Below, one piece after another: positions 11,900-24,852 of a stretch of 64,000 nucleotides of DNA. The stretch is taken from positions 98,742,128 through 98,806,127 of the forward strand of contig NC_079873.1 in the NCBI RefSeq assembly GCF_023065955.2, given 5' to 3'. Each line of letters opens with the position of its first letter. The first letter of the stretch is position 1. The position numbers were made by a program, and so were the translations under genes. The notes below the pieces were generated by a model, which had not been told where the DNA came from, made no database searches, and saw nothing but the letters and a program-made list of their open reading frames with translations. The stretch is from Ursus arctos. Lineage: Eukaryota > Chordata > Mammalia > Carnivora > Ursidae.

Positions 11900-13054
11900 T
11901 TCTGAGCAGTCCTAGAACATGGGGGTGATCTGATTCCTTTGAATTAGCTCCCAAGCCCTAGACTGCTTATTGCCTGGGGGAATACTAACGGATTAATGCC
12001 AAGACATGCTATTTTCCCTGTAAACTCCCTTAGTTTATTTCTATTTCTTGTTCAAAGGGATCAAATCAAAGTGTATATGTGTATTGAAAGTTTAAAAAAT
12101 ATATTATGACCTGGAGTTAGGTGTGGACTTTTGGACCATCTGATGAAGTTTTTAGTGATACTTTACCACTCTTTTCTTAATGCATTGTTATCTCTCCGTC
12201 ACTTTCTTCCTTTCCTTTTCCTTTTATTTTCCTCCCTTCGAGGCATTCAAGACTAGAGAATACAGAAACATCTATTGGGCATTAAGGATTTATAAAGGAA
12301 TTATAAATTTAAGGCTGCAGCTTGAGTTTTGAATATAAAATCTTTTCATCAGAATATATATTAAAAGGGATTATTTGTGATCCAAATATTATGGTTTGAA
12401 AGGTTACTTAGCTTGTCTCATTTATGAAAACTGTGATTAAGTACCATTTGCTGACTTAGTTACTTCATGATCCTCTAGAGTGAAAATAAAATGAATAGCA
12501 AACTCATTTTTTGGAAAAAATTAAAATTTGTTTTAACAAAACCCAAATAAAAATGTTATAATATAGAATGTGGTACCAGATGGTCTTTAATATATGGCAG
12601 ATTGATATAGAAATGTTTTGAGCCAACTGCAAGTATGAGAATTATTGTGTTTCAGTATTGACTAAACAGTTCAGGAGCCACTTACAGAAACTGCAGTGTT
12701 TAATCAATATATTCCACTATACAATTCAAATATTATGTCTTTCAACAAGAATCATATGTAACTCTGCCTTAATTCAGTAAAAGCAAAAATGGATTGACCT
12801 CTACCACTTCGGCACTAATGTAGAAAGACAATGTGATGGAAGAAGAGATGTCATGATTTTGTGAATATAATTGCATACCATTTCTTGTAATAAAAAAAGA
12901 AAACAGAAATAGAGTCGGCATCTATAATTCTTACCTGCATAATTAAACATTTATTGTATTTTGAATGGATAACATTCATTTGAATGTGTTATGCATTTCC
13001 TTTAATATAACAGTATAATTATTAGAAATAAGGATAGAATGGTGAAAAAAGTAT
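11900..13054. other. unassigned AT-rich DNA
   Basis: Nothing recognised except a short pyrimidine tract at about 12200-12240. Confidence 0.55.
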
Positions 13055-13195
13055 TAGGTGTCCAAGGTTCTTATTTCTAGCTCTGCCACTAACTAGCTAA
13101 CTTACTTTAGTCATTTTACCTCTCCGAGTTTCAACTTCATCACTGAAAAGAATGACTTGGATTTAAATATCTCTAAGGTCCCTTTCACCTCTCTT
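13055..13195 (+). repeat. MIR-like SINE fragment
   Basis: CTCTGCCACTAACTAGCTAA, then ...CATTTTACCTCTCCGAGTTT, then TTCACCTCT follows the MIR consensus order. Confidence 0.65.
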
Positions 13196-13527
13196 ACATT
13201 TATGATTTTATTCAAATAATCTTAATATTGACAATAACTGAGTATCTGACAATTTAGCATTTAATGATTTACATACACAGTATTTGTAATTACTGTGAAT
13301 TAATACTTACAGACAGTAGTAAAAACTGATTTTCTGTTTTTCCATGTATTTTATAATATTATTTTGAGGAAAATAAATGTTTTAGTTGTTACTAGTTAGT
13401 ATTCACACCTCAATTAGGGAAGGGATACAAAAATTTCAAAATGTTTTGCCAAACCTTCTAATGTATTAAGAAAAAAATAAGTAGGATAAGTTAATTTGGG
13501 ATACATGTTCATGTTTTCAGAAGAAGC

Positions 13528-14010
13528 TGTATTAGTTTTCTATACTGCAAAACAAATTGTCACAAAATTAATTGATTAAAAAGCCAAACATTTATTATCT
13601 CATAATTTTTGTGGGTCAGGAATCCAGGCACAGCTTATCTGAGTCCTTGGCAAAGCTGTGATCAAGGTGTCAGCCAGGGCTGGATTTTCATCTGGGAGTT
13701 GGACTGAGAAAGTGCTTTCAAGCTCTCTCAGGTTGTTGGCAGAATTTATTTCCTTATGGCTATAGGACTTAGAGCAGCTTGCCTCTTCAAAGCCAAAAAG
13801 GAGAACAAGACCCTAGAGCTATTCTGCTGGCAAGATGGCATTTTATATAACCTAACACAATGATGGGAATGACATCCTATTACCTTTGACATATTTTGTT
13901 GTTTAGAAGAATGTCACCAGTGCCACCTATAAAGAGGGAGGGGATTGTACAAAGACATGAACACCACGAGGCAAGTGTCATGGAGGCTACCTAAAGGTTT
14001 GTTCACCACA
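13528..14010 (+). mobile_element. solo LTR-like mammalian repeat (probably MaLR/ERVL type)
   Basis: Starts TGTATTAGTTTTCTATACTG and ends ...GTTCACCACA, i.e. TG...CA ends. The flanking 5-mers GAAGC (13523) and GAAGA (14011) match at 4 of 5 bases, as expected for an old LTR target duplication. The phrase TCAAGGTGTCAGCCAGGGCT is typical of a common mammalian repeat of this kind. The exact subfamily needs a repeat library. Confidence 0.7.
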
Positions 14011-14049
14011 GAAGAAATATGAGGGTGCAAATTGTGCTCCATTATAATT

Positions 14050-14145
14050 TTTTATTTTCTCTCTCTCCTTGCCTTTCCTTTTCCTCCCTCCTACCCCTTT
14101 TCCTCCTGCTCTTTGTCCTCCTCTCTCTTTCATCTTTTTTTTTTA
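14050..14145. repeat. polypyrimidine tract
   Basis: Nearly uninterrupted C/T run ending in a T stretch. Simple sequence, possibly polymorphic. The open frames on both strands here are by-products of low complexity. Confidence 0.85.
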
Positions 14146-16337
14146 AGTAAAACTGATCATTATGACCGAACTGTGCAGATGCTCTATGCACACACGAAAG
14201 GTCAAGAACTGTATCACTGATGGTGCATAGCCTCAATTACAGGTACATAACCTGAGGACAAACAATGGCTTTCCTGCCTTACAGAATACTATCTACTAAT
14301 GGATTATGTGATAATTTGTCAAATGCTTTTACTCCTGATGATGTAATTATGTGAAAAATCCCCTGATAAAAATCTGTCCCTGAACTTTAACCAAGTCAAA
14401 GGTTCAAGTGAAGATTGATTTATTTTGACAGCTAGTGTAGGATAATTCTCACTCATTTCATGCCCCACTCTAGTATCAGTGATTAAACAACTAGTAATTT
14501 AAAATACTTTATAATTCTAAAGGACAAATGTTTGCTAGAAATTTAGTGACTAGAGGGAGAAAACCTAAGTACAAGGTGAAGCATGATCACTAACACAAGA
14601 TGGAAGGAACTTTTTTTCTGTATTATTTGCTCTCAAATGTTCATGGATTGATGATCCAGATGCTCTTCTGTTTCCTCATATCCTTCTGGCCTATGGCTAT
14701 TTAATCTCATCAATATTTCTACTTCTGGGTAGGCAAGGAGAAGTAAGTAAATTCAAACTCAAACCACTTTTTTGCCACTCTCAAGAAAATGGTCTTTAGT
14801 TATATCATCTAGACTCCTATAGTTAAATCATGGAGCTTTCCTTCTGATGAGTACTTCTTACTGTTTGTTTCTTTTGCAAACTAGTGGTTCTGTGTCACAG
14901 TGATTGAGAGTGGGGTTATTCAGATTAATTTTTTTATCCAGTGGTGACGATTATGATCATCTTTTGCCTCTGTGTTGCTTTTATAATTCAACACTGTTGA
15001 AAAACTTTACATTAAGGTAGGGCATTAGCTCCACTTACATTTTATGACTTCTGCATAGAAAAATTATTGCTTTACTGACAAGACAATGATGTAAAATGAA
15101 TGAAGTCTACAGTTGTTTTTGGCAAGGTGAAACTATAAAGAGCATTAACAGAAATTGCTGTGTGAGATAGAGGTGTTACTCAATCAAACCAAATGCAAAC
15201 GTTCTTTGTTGGGGAGGGTACATGTGAGACATTATGCACTAAAGGAAATCCAAAGGAGCTGAAGTAATCATTTTATGAAAATAATAAAAAATATTGTCAA
15301 TTCTTCTAATACATGGAGGTACATGTGCTAAGGAGGGCAGTGCTGCCTCATTCACAAGGGTATTTCAAATGAAAGGAAATGAGGCAGGTTTGTTTTTTCT
15401 GTTTTCTATTGACCTTTGAAATTCCAAAGGGTATATATCATTTCATATCAATCCAGTGCCCTAAAAGATCTATTTTCCAGTGAGATTTTGCAAGATTATA
15501 TGGTGATATTTTGTAGTTCAATAAACACTTCTTGATCATCAACTATTTAGAAGGATCTGGTAATAATTATTTATTATTTTGAGTATTTTCATTAATGAAA
15601 TAAAAGAGTTCAATAATTCCTCAACAGTGGGGTTTAAAAACCTTGCACAATTTAAAAATTCCATTTAAAACACCCGTCTTTGGCTAATTTTTTTCCTCCT
15701 TTCCCTGTCAAATCAACTTATTGGAACATTCCTATAATTAAAAAATATATATATGCCAGGGAAAAATATGTTTTTGTGAACAGAAATATATAATCTGTTT
15801 TTCATACACTCACTTATTCTGTTAAAAAATATTCACAAGGATAATATTGGTAGTCTGTAGTACTACCATAAGGCCAACTATCTGTTTCCTTTTGCATGCA
15901 GGTGTATTTCCCCTCAGTATTCATATCTTGGTCAAATAACAATGATTATTCAGGTGTTGAAGATAGTAAAAGATTTTTTTCAGGTAATTAAGCATCTGAA
16001 TAGAAAGACAGAAAGAGAATTATATTTGCTACCCACAGATCAAGGGCACAAATAGTTGGGAAAATCTCAGCAAAATAGCATTTAAAGAAATTGTTGCAAG
16101 GAATCCGCTTTTACTTCTAGCTTCAATAGTGTACAGTTTAAAGAAATTGGCTAAAATCTTTGAGTAATATAAAGTTGAACTGTGAATAATTTCTGAAAGA
16201 GAATGAAAAGTCTATACTTATTATGTCAGAAATTTGGTCAGTCTTTTGTCCAGTAGAGGCACAAAATAGTGACAGATGTGGCAGTACTTATAGTCCAAAG
16301 ATCAGTGCAAAGGGATTGTCAGGTATTTGCTTTTAAT
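14146..16337. other. unassigned AT-rich DNA
   Basis: About 2.2 kb without any gene, RNA or repeat family I can name. Confidence 0.55.
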
Positions 16338-16557
16338 TTTTTAATTTAATTTAATTAATTATTATTTTTTAAGATTTCATTTATATATTTGAGAGAGAGA
16401 GAGAGAGAGAGAGGGAACGAACAGGGGGGAAAAGCAGAGGGAGAGGGAGAAACAGACTCCCCACCGAGGAGGAAGCCCCAGGCAGGGCTCAATTCTAGGA
16501 CCCTGAGATCATGACCTGAGCCAAAGGCAGACACTTAACCAACTGAGCCACCCAGTT
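16338..16557 (-). mobile_element. SINEC, antisense, with clear target duplication
   Basis: (GA)n-rich body and reversed head GAGCCACCCAG at the right end. Flanked by GGTATTTGCTTTTAAT (16322) and GGTATTTGCTTTTTAAT (16558), a good 16-17 bp target-site duplication. Confidence 0.95.
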
Positions 16558-16879
16558 GGTATTTGCTTTTTAATGTATAGCATATATACTTAAATGTATA
16601 CTGAGAAACTGTATATGTTCATTATCTAGTTCTGATTTTGTTCTTTTTATATTTTTGTGGTTTTTATAAAGTTTTGAGTTTGAAGTATCAATTTATGTTT
16701 TAAGAGGACATTTAGATTGGATGAACTCAAATGCCATTTTAGTTAAAGTCCTGGTGATTGTAAGAATAGCTCCCATTTGGAGCTTGTATCTATTTAGGTG
16801 AACCACTTTTAAAAAGCTCTTTATAAAAAAAAAAAAGCTATTTATCAATGAATGATTCAGGTAACACCAACTTGAAAAA

Positions 16880-17030
16880 TTTAAGTACCCTAGTATTCTC
16901 ATCTGGAAAATGGGATGATTAATATTGGTTTACCTCTTTAGGTTCCTGTGGACAATAACTAATAAATATTATTGTAGGCACTTGATAAAATACTAAGTGC
17001 CATACAAACAAATGTTTGTTCAATAGGAAG
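16880..17030 (+). repeat. MIR-like 3' part
   Basis: TCTCATCTGGAAAATGGGAT followed by ...AATAAATATTATTGTAGGCA and AAGTGCCATACAAA resembles the MIR 3' half. Confidence 0.6.
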
Positions 17031-18289
17031 AACAGCTACAGTAGCACTTTGCATCCTACCAGATGCCCCCACTTTAAGTTTTCTCCTCCAAGCTTCTATG
17101 TAACTTATTGCCAAGTGCAAAAATTATCTCAATTTACCTATGCTCTGTGATGCTAACATTTAACTCATTACTACGAGAGTGTTTTGAAAGAGCTTGGATA
17201 GCAAAAAGGAACTAAATATGAAGTCCAGTTCTTTTTTATTATCCACCCCCCAACTCTTTCACTCTCTCACTTTCGATAAGCAGATATTAGTATTTCTGTG
17301 AACTCTTCAGAAGTGCTGAGGATAGAGAAAAATAAATCTCTTGGACTTCAAGTTCCTCTGGCACTTCCACCTCAGTCTCACTTTCATTTTAATCCTAGAT
17401 AAAACCAGAGCTTTTAATTTTAAAAGAAATTATAACAGCTGAAGTTTATTTTGCATTTCTAAGGAGTCTATCATGACTGATTTAGGAATGTACATTGTTT
17501 AGGCTTTAGAAAAGAGATAACTTAACTAGGTAAATCAGTACGGCAGAGAGGCTGAGTGATTTAAGAGAAGATTTAGACTAATTCATGTCTGAACTGGAGA
17601 TTCCCCAGGATTTATAATCCCTTAACCCAAAAGTGTACCAACAAGCTCTCTTAAGTTACCTTTCTTGGAAATCAGTATGCTCTCTATAAATTCAACTTCT
17701 ATGAAGGAGTTAAGGACCAGAGTCACCTCCTTACAAAAAATAGACTGGGTAAATGCCTACGACTGTAAAATACTAAGTTTTGGAGGACAGGTCTACATTT
17801 TGTCTCCATCCTTCCTGTCAATATAATTTAATTGTTACCAAATTTGTCTTCAGTTGTTCCTGATTTCTTTTCTGTATTCTTCTCCATATTGGATGATAAT
17901 GATGATAATGATTTTTATTTTTATTCTACTTTCTCTTCTTTTTTCTTCTCTTCTTTCTGTAGATTTGATAGTGGTAATATCTTTTGCAACTCATAGTAGT
18001 GGATCCCACAATGGATTAGCATTATTACATGTGTTAGTAGCTAAAATATTTTCTTCCTTTGCAAAAGTTGGGGAGAATTCTCCACCTTTCTTTCCTTTCT
18101 ATTCTCACTTGGGTCTCTCATTGTCTTGCATAAAATCTGGTCTTTTTCTCTCGATTATGTGTAATAAAGGGATTCAACGATCAACTTGGTAATGTGTTTC
18201 ACTGACTGGCCCTTCTATAATATAAAGTTTCCTTCTGGAAAAAAATGCACACATGAAAAGGGGAAGTATAGCGAGCTATTATCAAGCTA
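17031..18289. other. unassigned DNA
   Basis: Nothing recognised except a short GATAAT-type repeat near 17892-17912 and pyrimidine-rich patches. Confidence 0.5.
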
Positions 18290-18416
18290 CTGGACTATTA
18301 CTGCCACTACTAGTACTACTTCTAATAAAAATGAGACAAACAGTACTAGTGTTTGTGGTAGGTACCATCTATTGATCCCCTACCATATTCCATGGACTGT
18401 TATGACAACTTCACAT
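18290..18416 (-). repeat. possible MIR fragment split by the next SINE
   Basis: ACTACTAGTACTACTTCTAATA followed by a 'cattccatggactgttatgac'-like block resembles reversed MIR sequence; the remainder may continue at 18639-18670. Low certainty. Confidence 0.35.
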
Positions 18417-18432
18417 ACTGCATTTCATTTTT

Positions 18433-18622
18433 TTTTAAAGATTTTATTTATTTATTTGACAGAGATAGAGACAGACAGCGAGAGAGGGAACACAAGCAGG
18501 AGGAGCGAGACAGGAAGAAACAGGCTTCCAGCGAAGGAGCCTGATGTGGGGCTTAATCCCGTAATGCTGGGATCATGCCCTGAGCTGAAGGCAGATGCTT
18601 AACTGAGCCACCCAGGCGCCCC
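18433..18622 (-). mobile_element. SINEC (bear-type), antisense
   Basis: AAAGATTTTATTTATTTATT start, GACAGCGAGAGAGGGAACAC body, reversed head CCACCCAGGCGCCCC. Flanked by a perfect target duplication ACTGCATTTCATTTTT at 18417 and 18623. Confidence 0.97.
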
Positions 18623-19003
18623 ACTGCATTTCATTTTTAAAGCCTTACAAATGCAGGTTGATTTAAATAATTTGCAGTGTTATTCAAAGTAAATATGCTT
18701 TTAATAAAAAATCAAACTTGAGAACTCATATTGATATCCTACTATTTTCAACTAACATTATTAGTACTCATCCTGGCATTGTTTTGATGAGGTTAAATAA
18801 ATGTTCTGGCATTTTACTATAACCAGCCTTGCTATCTTCCTTGAGTTCATCAAAGTTCATCAAACTGCCTCATCATGAGATCTAGTAATTCAATGTGAAT
18901 TTGAATGGAAATAGGAAAGATTTCTATGTAGCAAACTGGTTATGCTGATGATTTAGTGTATTAATCAATGGGAATGAAATGTAAACTTTTCAATGTTATT
19001 TTT

Positions 19004-19194
19004 TAAAAAGATTTTATTTATTTATTTAACAGAGATAGAGACAGCCAGCGAGAGAGGGAACACAAGCAGGGGGAGTGGAGAGGAAGAAGCAGGCTTCTAG
19101 TGGAGGAGCCTGATGTGGGGCTCGATCCCAGAATGCCGGGATCACGCCGTGAGCTGAAGGCAGACGCTTAATGACTGAGCCACCCAGGCGCCCC
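19004..19194 (-). mobile_element. SINEC (bear-type), antisense
   Basis: Same organisation as the SINE at 18433, with the reversed head GAGCCACCCAGGCGCCCC at its right end. Target duplication TTCAATGTTATTTTT at 18989 and 19195. Confidence 0.97.
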
Positions 19195-19649
19195 TTCAAT
19201 GTTATTTTTATCTACATTCTTTGCATGTATAAGGATCAAGGAGTGAAAGTGTACAACATGAGAGAACCAGGGATATTTAAAAGCAAGGTGAGTGAAGGCT
19301 GGTGTAGTATTTTATATCATTAACCTACTGTCACATTGTCAGTTAAATTTACCTTTCTTTAAGCCTCTTTATGGTTCACTTTGAATAAATACAATAGCTG
19401 AAGGGAAAGAAGAAGTTCCAGCTTTCTGATTTGTCAGCTTGAAAAATGATGAGGGCAATCAAAATGGATGGGGGAGTGCATTTTAAGCATATGTTTGGGA
19501 GACTGATTATCTGCATTTTTTCAGGTTTGCTTACAGATGGGTAATGTTATGCCTCTGTGATATTTAAAAGCATTTTTTGTTTGGTTTCTAAACTCCTATC
19601 AATGGTTATGATTCTAGCAATAATAACATATACCAAATGTTTTCTTTTT

Positions 19650-21195
19650 TTAATAATAATTTTTTCTTATGTTATGTTAGTCACCATACAGTACATCCCA
19701 AGTTTTTGATGTAAAGTTCCATGATTCATTACTTGCATATAACACCCAGGTGCACCATGCAATACGTGCCCTCCTTAATATCCATCACCGGCCTATCCCA
19801 ATCCCCACCCTCTTCCCCTCTAAAGCCCTCAGTTTGTTTGTCAGAGTCCACAGTCTCTCATGGTTCATTCCCCCTTCTGTTTACCCCCTTCTTCCCTTTC
19901 TTCTCCTACCAATCTTCCTACTTCTTATGTTCCATAAATGAGTGAAATCATATGATAATTGTCTTTCTCTGCTTATTTCGCTTAGCATTATCTTCTCCAG
20001 TGCCATCCATGTTGCAGCAAATTTTGAGAAATCGTTCTTTTTGATGGCTGAGTAATATTCCATTGTATATATGGACCACATCTTCTTAATCCAGTCATCT
20101 GTTGAAGGGCATCTCAGCTCCTTCCACAATTTAGTCATTGTGGACAATGCTGCTATGAACATTAGGGTGCATATGGCCCTTCTCTTCACTACGTCTGCAT
20201 CTTTGTGGTAAATACCCAGTAGTGCAATTGCTGGATCATAGGGTAGCTCTATTTTTAACTTTTTAAGGGACCTCCACACTGTTTTCCAAAGTGGCTGTAC
20301 CAACTTGCATTCCCACCAATAATGTAAGAGGGATCCCCTTTCTCCACATGCTCTCCAACATTTGTTGTTTCCTGCCTTGTCCATTTTTGCCATTCTAACT
20401 GGCATAAGGTGGTATCTCAATGTGGTTTTGATTTAAATTTCCCTGATGGCTAATGATTTTGAACATTTTTTCATGTGTCTGTTAGCCATTTGTATGTCTT
20501 CCTTGGAAAAGTATCTGTTCATATCTTCTGCCCATTTTTTGATTTGATTATTTGTTTCTTGTGTATTGAGTTTGAGAAGTTCTTTGTAGATATTGGATAC
20601 CAGTCTTTTATCTGTAGTGTCATTTGCAAATATCTTCTCCCATTCCGTGGGCTGCCTCTTAGTTTTTTTGACTGTTTCCTTGGCTGTGCAGAAGCTTTTT
20701 ATCTTGATGAAGTCCCACAAGTTCATTTTTTCTTTTGTTTCTCTTGCCTTTGGAGATGTGTCATGAAAAAAGTTGCTGTGGCCGATGTCAAAGAGGTTGC
20801 AGCCTATGTTCTTCTCTTGGATTTTGATGGATTCCTGTCTTACATCGAGGTCTTTCATGCATTTGGAGTTTATTTTTGTGTATGGTGTGAGAGAGTGGTC
20901 AAGTTTCATTCTTTTGCATGTAGCTGTCCAATTTTCCCAGCACCATTTATTGAAGAGACTGTCTTTTCTCCACTGGATATTTTTTCCTGCTTTGTCAAAG
21001 ATTAGTTGCCCAAAGAGCCAAGGGTCCATTTCTGGGTTCTCTATTCTGTTCCATTGGTCTATGTGTCTGTTTCTGTGCCAGTGCCATGCTGTCTTTGTGA
21101 CCCCAGCTTTGTAGTATAGCTTGAAATCCGGCAACATGATGCCCCCAGCTTTGTTTTTCCTTTTCGACAATTCCTTGGCCATTCGGGGCAATTGA
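19650..21195 (-). mobile_element. 5'-truncated, relatively young L1, antisense
   Basis: About 1.55 kb. The left end is T-rich, followed by the carnivore L1 3'UTR (CACCATACAGTACATCCC, AACACCCAGGTGCACCATGC) and then the ORF2 C-terminal region up to about 21195, where the element is 5'-truncated. The frame is far better preserved than in the other L1s of the window, so this is one of the younger insertions. It shares 3'UTR type with the fragments at 36381-36587 and 41161-41382. Confidence 0.93.
19881..21191 (-). pseudogene. L1 ORF2 C-terminal remnant with one in-frame stop
   Basis: ORF2 encodes the L1 endonuclease/reverse transcriptase needed for target-primed integration. Only the last ~436 codons remain: the region after the RT catalytic core and the cysteine-rich C-terminus. 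The frame is continuous on the minus strand from 21191 to 19881 except for one TAA at 20433-20435, where other L1s have a glutamine-type codon. The C-terminal Cys/His knuckle is visible ([19 protein letters not shown]), with a tyrosine where a cysteine is usual (LLHCWW). No start, endonuclease or RT core is present, so it cannot be active. Confidence 0.88.
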
Positions 21196-21554
21196 TTGCT
21201 AGTCTAGAGGGGATTAAAAATATTTGCAGTGCCTAAAAACGGAGGAAAGAGTAGGAAAATTGCCCTATTTGATGTGAACAATGCTTCTTTCATAAGAAAG
21301 AGTTTCTTCAGAGTCACTAGTAAAACGATATTAACAGATTAAATTTTGAAAACTGAAAATATATTTAAAAAACCTCTCATACTTAAATAACTTACTTTCA
21401 TAGATGACCCCACATCGATTGAAATATGAAGGTATATTACTTTGTCAAGTGTTCTCCATTATTCACCAACTAATTCAAGTTCTTTCTCCCTCTTTCCCAT
21501 GAATCCATATACCTGATATATTTAGGACTGAATGTTCCTTATTTGTGTAAGTTA
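21196..21554. other. unassigned DNA
   Basis: No gene or repeat recognised. Confidence 0.5.
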
Positions 21555-22152
21555 TGTATTGTTGCATAACAAGTTAACCCCAAACTTGTTGGTTTAAAAC
21601 AAAAAATAATTATTATCCCACAGTTTTTCTGAGTCAGGAATTTGGAGAAGCTTAGCTGGATGAGTCTGGTTCAGGGTTATGAAGTTATAGCCAAGATGTT
21701 AGCCAGGATTATAGTCATCTGAAGGATTGGTTAAGTGGTTTGAGGATTAACTTCCAAGCTCATTCACATGGCTATTGGTAGGAGTCCTCAAGTTCCTCGC
21801 TGGCAGAAGGCCTCAGTTCCACACTGTCTCTGGCTAAGTGAGTGTCTTCATGACATAGCATCTGGTGTTCTCGAGAATGAATGATCTGAGAGATAGAAAG
21901 AGGGAAAGTGAGGGAGAGAGAGAGAGAGATGGAGGGAAGGAGCGTGAGAAAGAGAGAGTGAAAGAGAAAGAGACAGAGAGAGAAAATTTAAGTGCTTTTC
22001 ACGAACAATTTCCAAAGCCATGCAGTGTTTTATTTTATTTGTTAGAAGCTCATCACTAACTCTAAGTCACACTCAAATGGAGGGAAATTAGACACTGCCT
22101 CTTGAAATGAGGAGGATCAAAGATTTTGTGGACATATCTTAAAACCACCACA
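21555..22152 (+). mobile_element. LTR-like mammalian repeat with internal GA expansion
   Basis: Begins TGTATTGTTGCATAACAAG and ends AAAACCACCACA, parallel to the repeat at 13528-14010 (shared 'atttattatctcacagttt...gtcaggaat' order). It is longer because of a purine-rich GAGA expansion at 21888-21987. No convincing 5-bp target duplication. Confidence 0.6.
21888..21987 (+). repeat. (GA)n-rich purine tract
   Basis: About 100 bases almost entirely A and G, within the LTR-like repeat. The 64-residue open frame across it is a low-complexity artefact. Confidence 0.85.
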
Positions 22153-22808
22153 TTATTGGTCACTAGTCCCTTTTACTCATTCCTCATAGTCACTAAGAAA
22201 GCTACCTGAACAGGTTATTTTCTCTGTGGCTTCAATGGCAACTGTGGAAGTAGGTGCCTATAGATTTTTTCTATAATCTCTTTAATATCTTAATATTACT
22301 GTATACTTGCTTAACAGTGCTTCCAAATAGAATTTTTAATGTTTTTCTTGGATGTTTACAGCCACATTCAAAGCAGTCACTTGTATCTGTTTTCCAGGAA
22401 ATGTTTTATCCATTCTGTGTTTGGTTCCTATCATGGGTGTTGTATATGACATTTCCTCAGTCCTACCAGTGGTTTTCTGTTTCACTAGCATCTTTTATGG
22501 TAACATTATGGATTAGACCTTGATATTGAGCAGGAGGCTATAATATATGGCACAAAAGGATAAATGGAGCACTGAACTTAGAGTAATTAGTTTTATAAAT
22601 AAATGTTTAATAAAGTTAATAGTAATTATTTTATGACAACATAAAAACATACTGTGAATAGTTTTTGACTTATATAACCCAGAATATCTGTAAAATCATA
22701 TATATTTTGTCTAGAAGGAAACATAAGAATGTGTAGACCAACGTTTTTAATTTATAGATGCAGAAATGGAGTAACTTATTTTGTGGGATAAAGAGCTTTG
22801 CAGATTGC
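22153..22808. other. unassigned DNA
   Basis: No gene or repeat recognised. Confidence 0.5.
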
Positions 22809-23008
22809 AGGGATGCCTGGGTGGCTCAGTTGGTTAAGTGTCTGCCTTTGGCTCAGGTCATGATCCCAGGGTTCTAGGACTGAGTCCTGCATTGAGCTCC
22901 TTGCTCAGCAGGGAACCTGCTTCTCCCTCTACCTGCTCTGCCTGCCTCTCCCTCTGCTTGTGCTCTCTCTCTCTCTCTGACAAACAAATAAATAAAATCT
23001 CAAAAACG
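22809..23008 (+). mobile_element. SINEC, sense
   Basis: Head GGATGCCTGGGTGGCTCAGT, (CT)n stretch, CAAACAAATAAATAAAAT tail. Target duplication AGAGCTTTG followed by C/T-AGA (22792 and 23009). Confidence 0.95.
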
Positions 23009-23017
23009 AGAGCTTTG

Positions 23018-24835
23018 TAGAATGTAGCAAAACATTCTGTGCAGATAAGAAGGCAATAATTACTAACTAGCTGATGATAATGCTGAATTTCAGATTGTCA
23101 TCAAGACTTAGGATGAAATCATTAATATTGGCCATATTGTCTTTTTTAGATGGCTATTATTATTTTCAACGTGATTGGGGGATATAATTCTTATTTAACT
23201 TCTTGCACAAATCATCAATTATATTGAAATATATATATGTATATATATTGAAAGATGACAATGCTATGGTTGTCTTGCATTTAAGAGTTAGTCGGCTGTA
23301 GTATTTTCATATCTACAATCTTTCTTTTCACAGAGATCTTGAACAATAGGAAGAGTGTAACTTACATATTTTTTATACCTGAAAACAGAGGTCCAGTTAA
23401 GGGACCTCAGCTTTTGTTCTTACCACTAATCCATGTTTTCTTCATTGTCCATAATTTATATATAGTGTAATTACTGATTTATGCTCTTATTCCTAAAAGG
23501 ATTTAAGGTGGCTTATAAAATTCATAAAGCACAAAAGGGCTGAAACAAAAAATAAGCAAGATCAATCAGGGCAGAATAAAAATAAACATAGAAAAATAAA
23601 ACAAAACTAAGAGTGATATAAATACAGAGCATTAGTGCCACAATGTCACTACAGTTGCTAGAAGTGGGCTATTTACTTCTGAGCTTCCTAACATTTAATG
23701 CAAAGATAGACACATGATTCAAAGTAAGCAGAAGATAAAAATAAGTCAGTTTCATAAAAGAAATACATTCACTAATATTAAGACATGAGAATATTTCCCA
23801 ACGCATTGTTATAGAGAGGATGCTATGTAATATGAACAATGCCTCAGTAATAGTTTTACAGTAAATATAGTGAAGCATTTCAAATGATTCTTCCTTATAA
23901 GCTTCTTGAAGGTAAAACAATGACATCAATAAGGATAATTTTGTATGAGTCCTAAATAATATGATTCAAATATATTATTCCCTGATGGTCTAGGTTAATC
24001 CAAGGACATATTTTTGGTGAATAGAGAAATAAATGGTTTGCATAACTTCTAGGCAATTCCCTAAAACTTACATTTTGCTTACTCATTTTAAAAGCAAATA
24101 TTGGTTTGGAATAGGTCTGAGGCATATAACATTAAGTGTGGCAATAGCTAAGGGTAAATCCATAAACTTTAGAAATCAATAGGCCATAGAAATGACTTCT
24201 TATCAAGTAAAGAAGCCTAATGAGAGTTTGAAAAGACTCTTTCACTTCTGCAGTGGTGGGTTGAGAGTTGGCAAGGTCAATATATACTACTTTGAGTTCA
24301 GCTTTGGCACACAGAGTCACAGATAATCAAAGTCCCAAGGCTTGATGCTACATGTAACAATTCTCACCTGGAAGAAGGAAAGCTCAGTAAATCATCCATA
24401 ATACATCTAAAATCAAGCAACATAACTTTCCAATTAATTTTCAAGTATAAACTGGTTGCAAAACATACAGCAGGAGATCAAAATAAGTTAATTCATTAGA
24501 TAGTTTTATTAGTTAGAAGTCAGTTAAATGTTAGGGGATATTTACTACAAATTAAGACTATTTTGGCATATTGGAAGCCATTCATATAATCATTAGCTAG
24601 CAGTGGTCCTTGCCTTTTAAGCCCATATTTCATAAGTTTCCAGTCTTTTTTTACCTTCTAGCATATCACCTTACCTCTTTTCCTTTATGGTCCATTCCAT
24701 AAATGACACTCTGTTAACGTTCTTATTTTTTTAAATCTACTTTCCTTATATTGTACCATCCTGTTAAACATAACTCTGGCTGAATCTGCCTATCTACCTT
24801 TTTGTAGTCTATAAAGGAATGCTGCATGGTATTAA
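23018..24835. other. unassigned AT-rich DNA
   Basis: About 1.8 kb with only a short TA-rich patch at about 23226-23248. Confidence 0.55.
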
Positions 24836-24852
24836 GAAAAAAATTCTACAAT

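Noticed and set aside
20475..21005. A 176-residue open frame on the plus strand
   Set aside because: It is the complementary-strand shadow of the well-preserved L1 ORF2 tail.
21865..22059. Arg/Glu-rich small protein
   Set aside because: Translation of a (GA)n purine tract inside an LTR-like repeat; low complexity.
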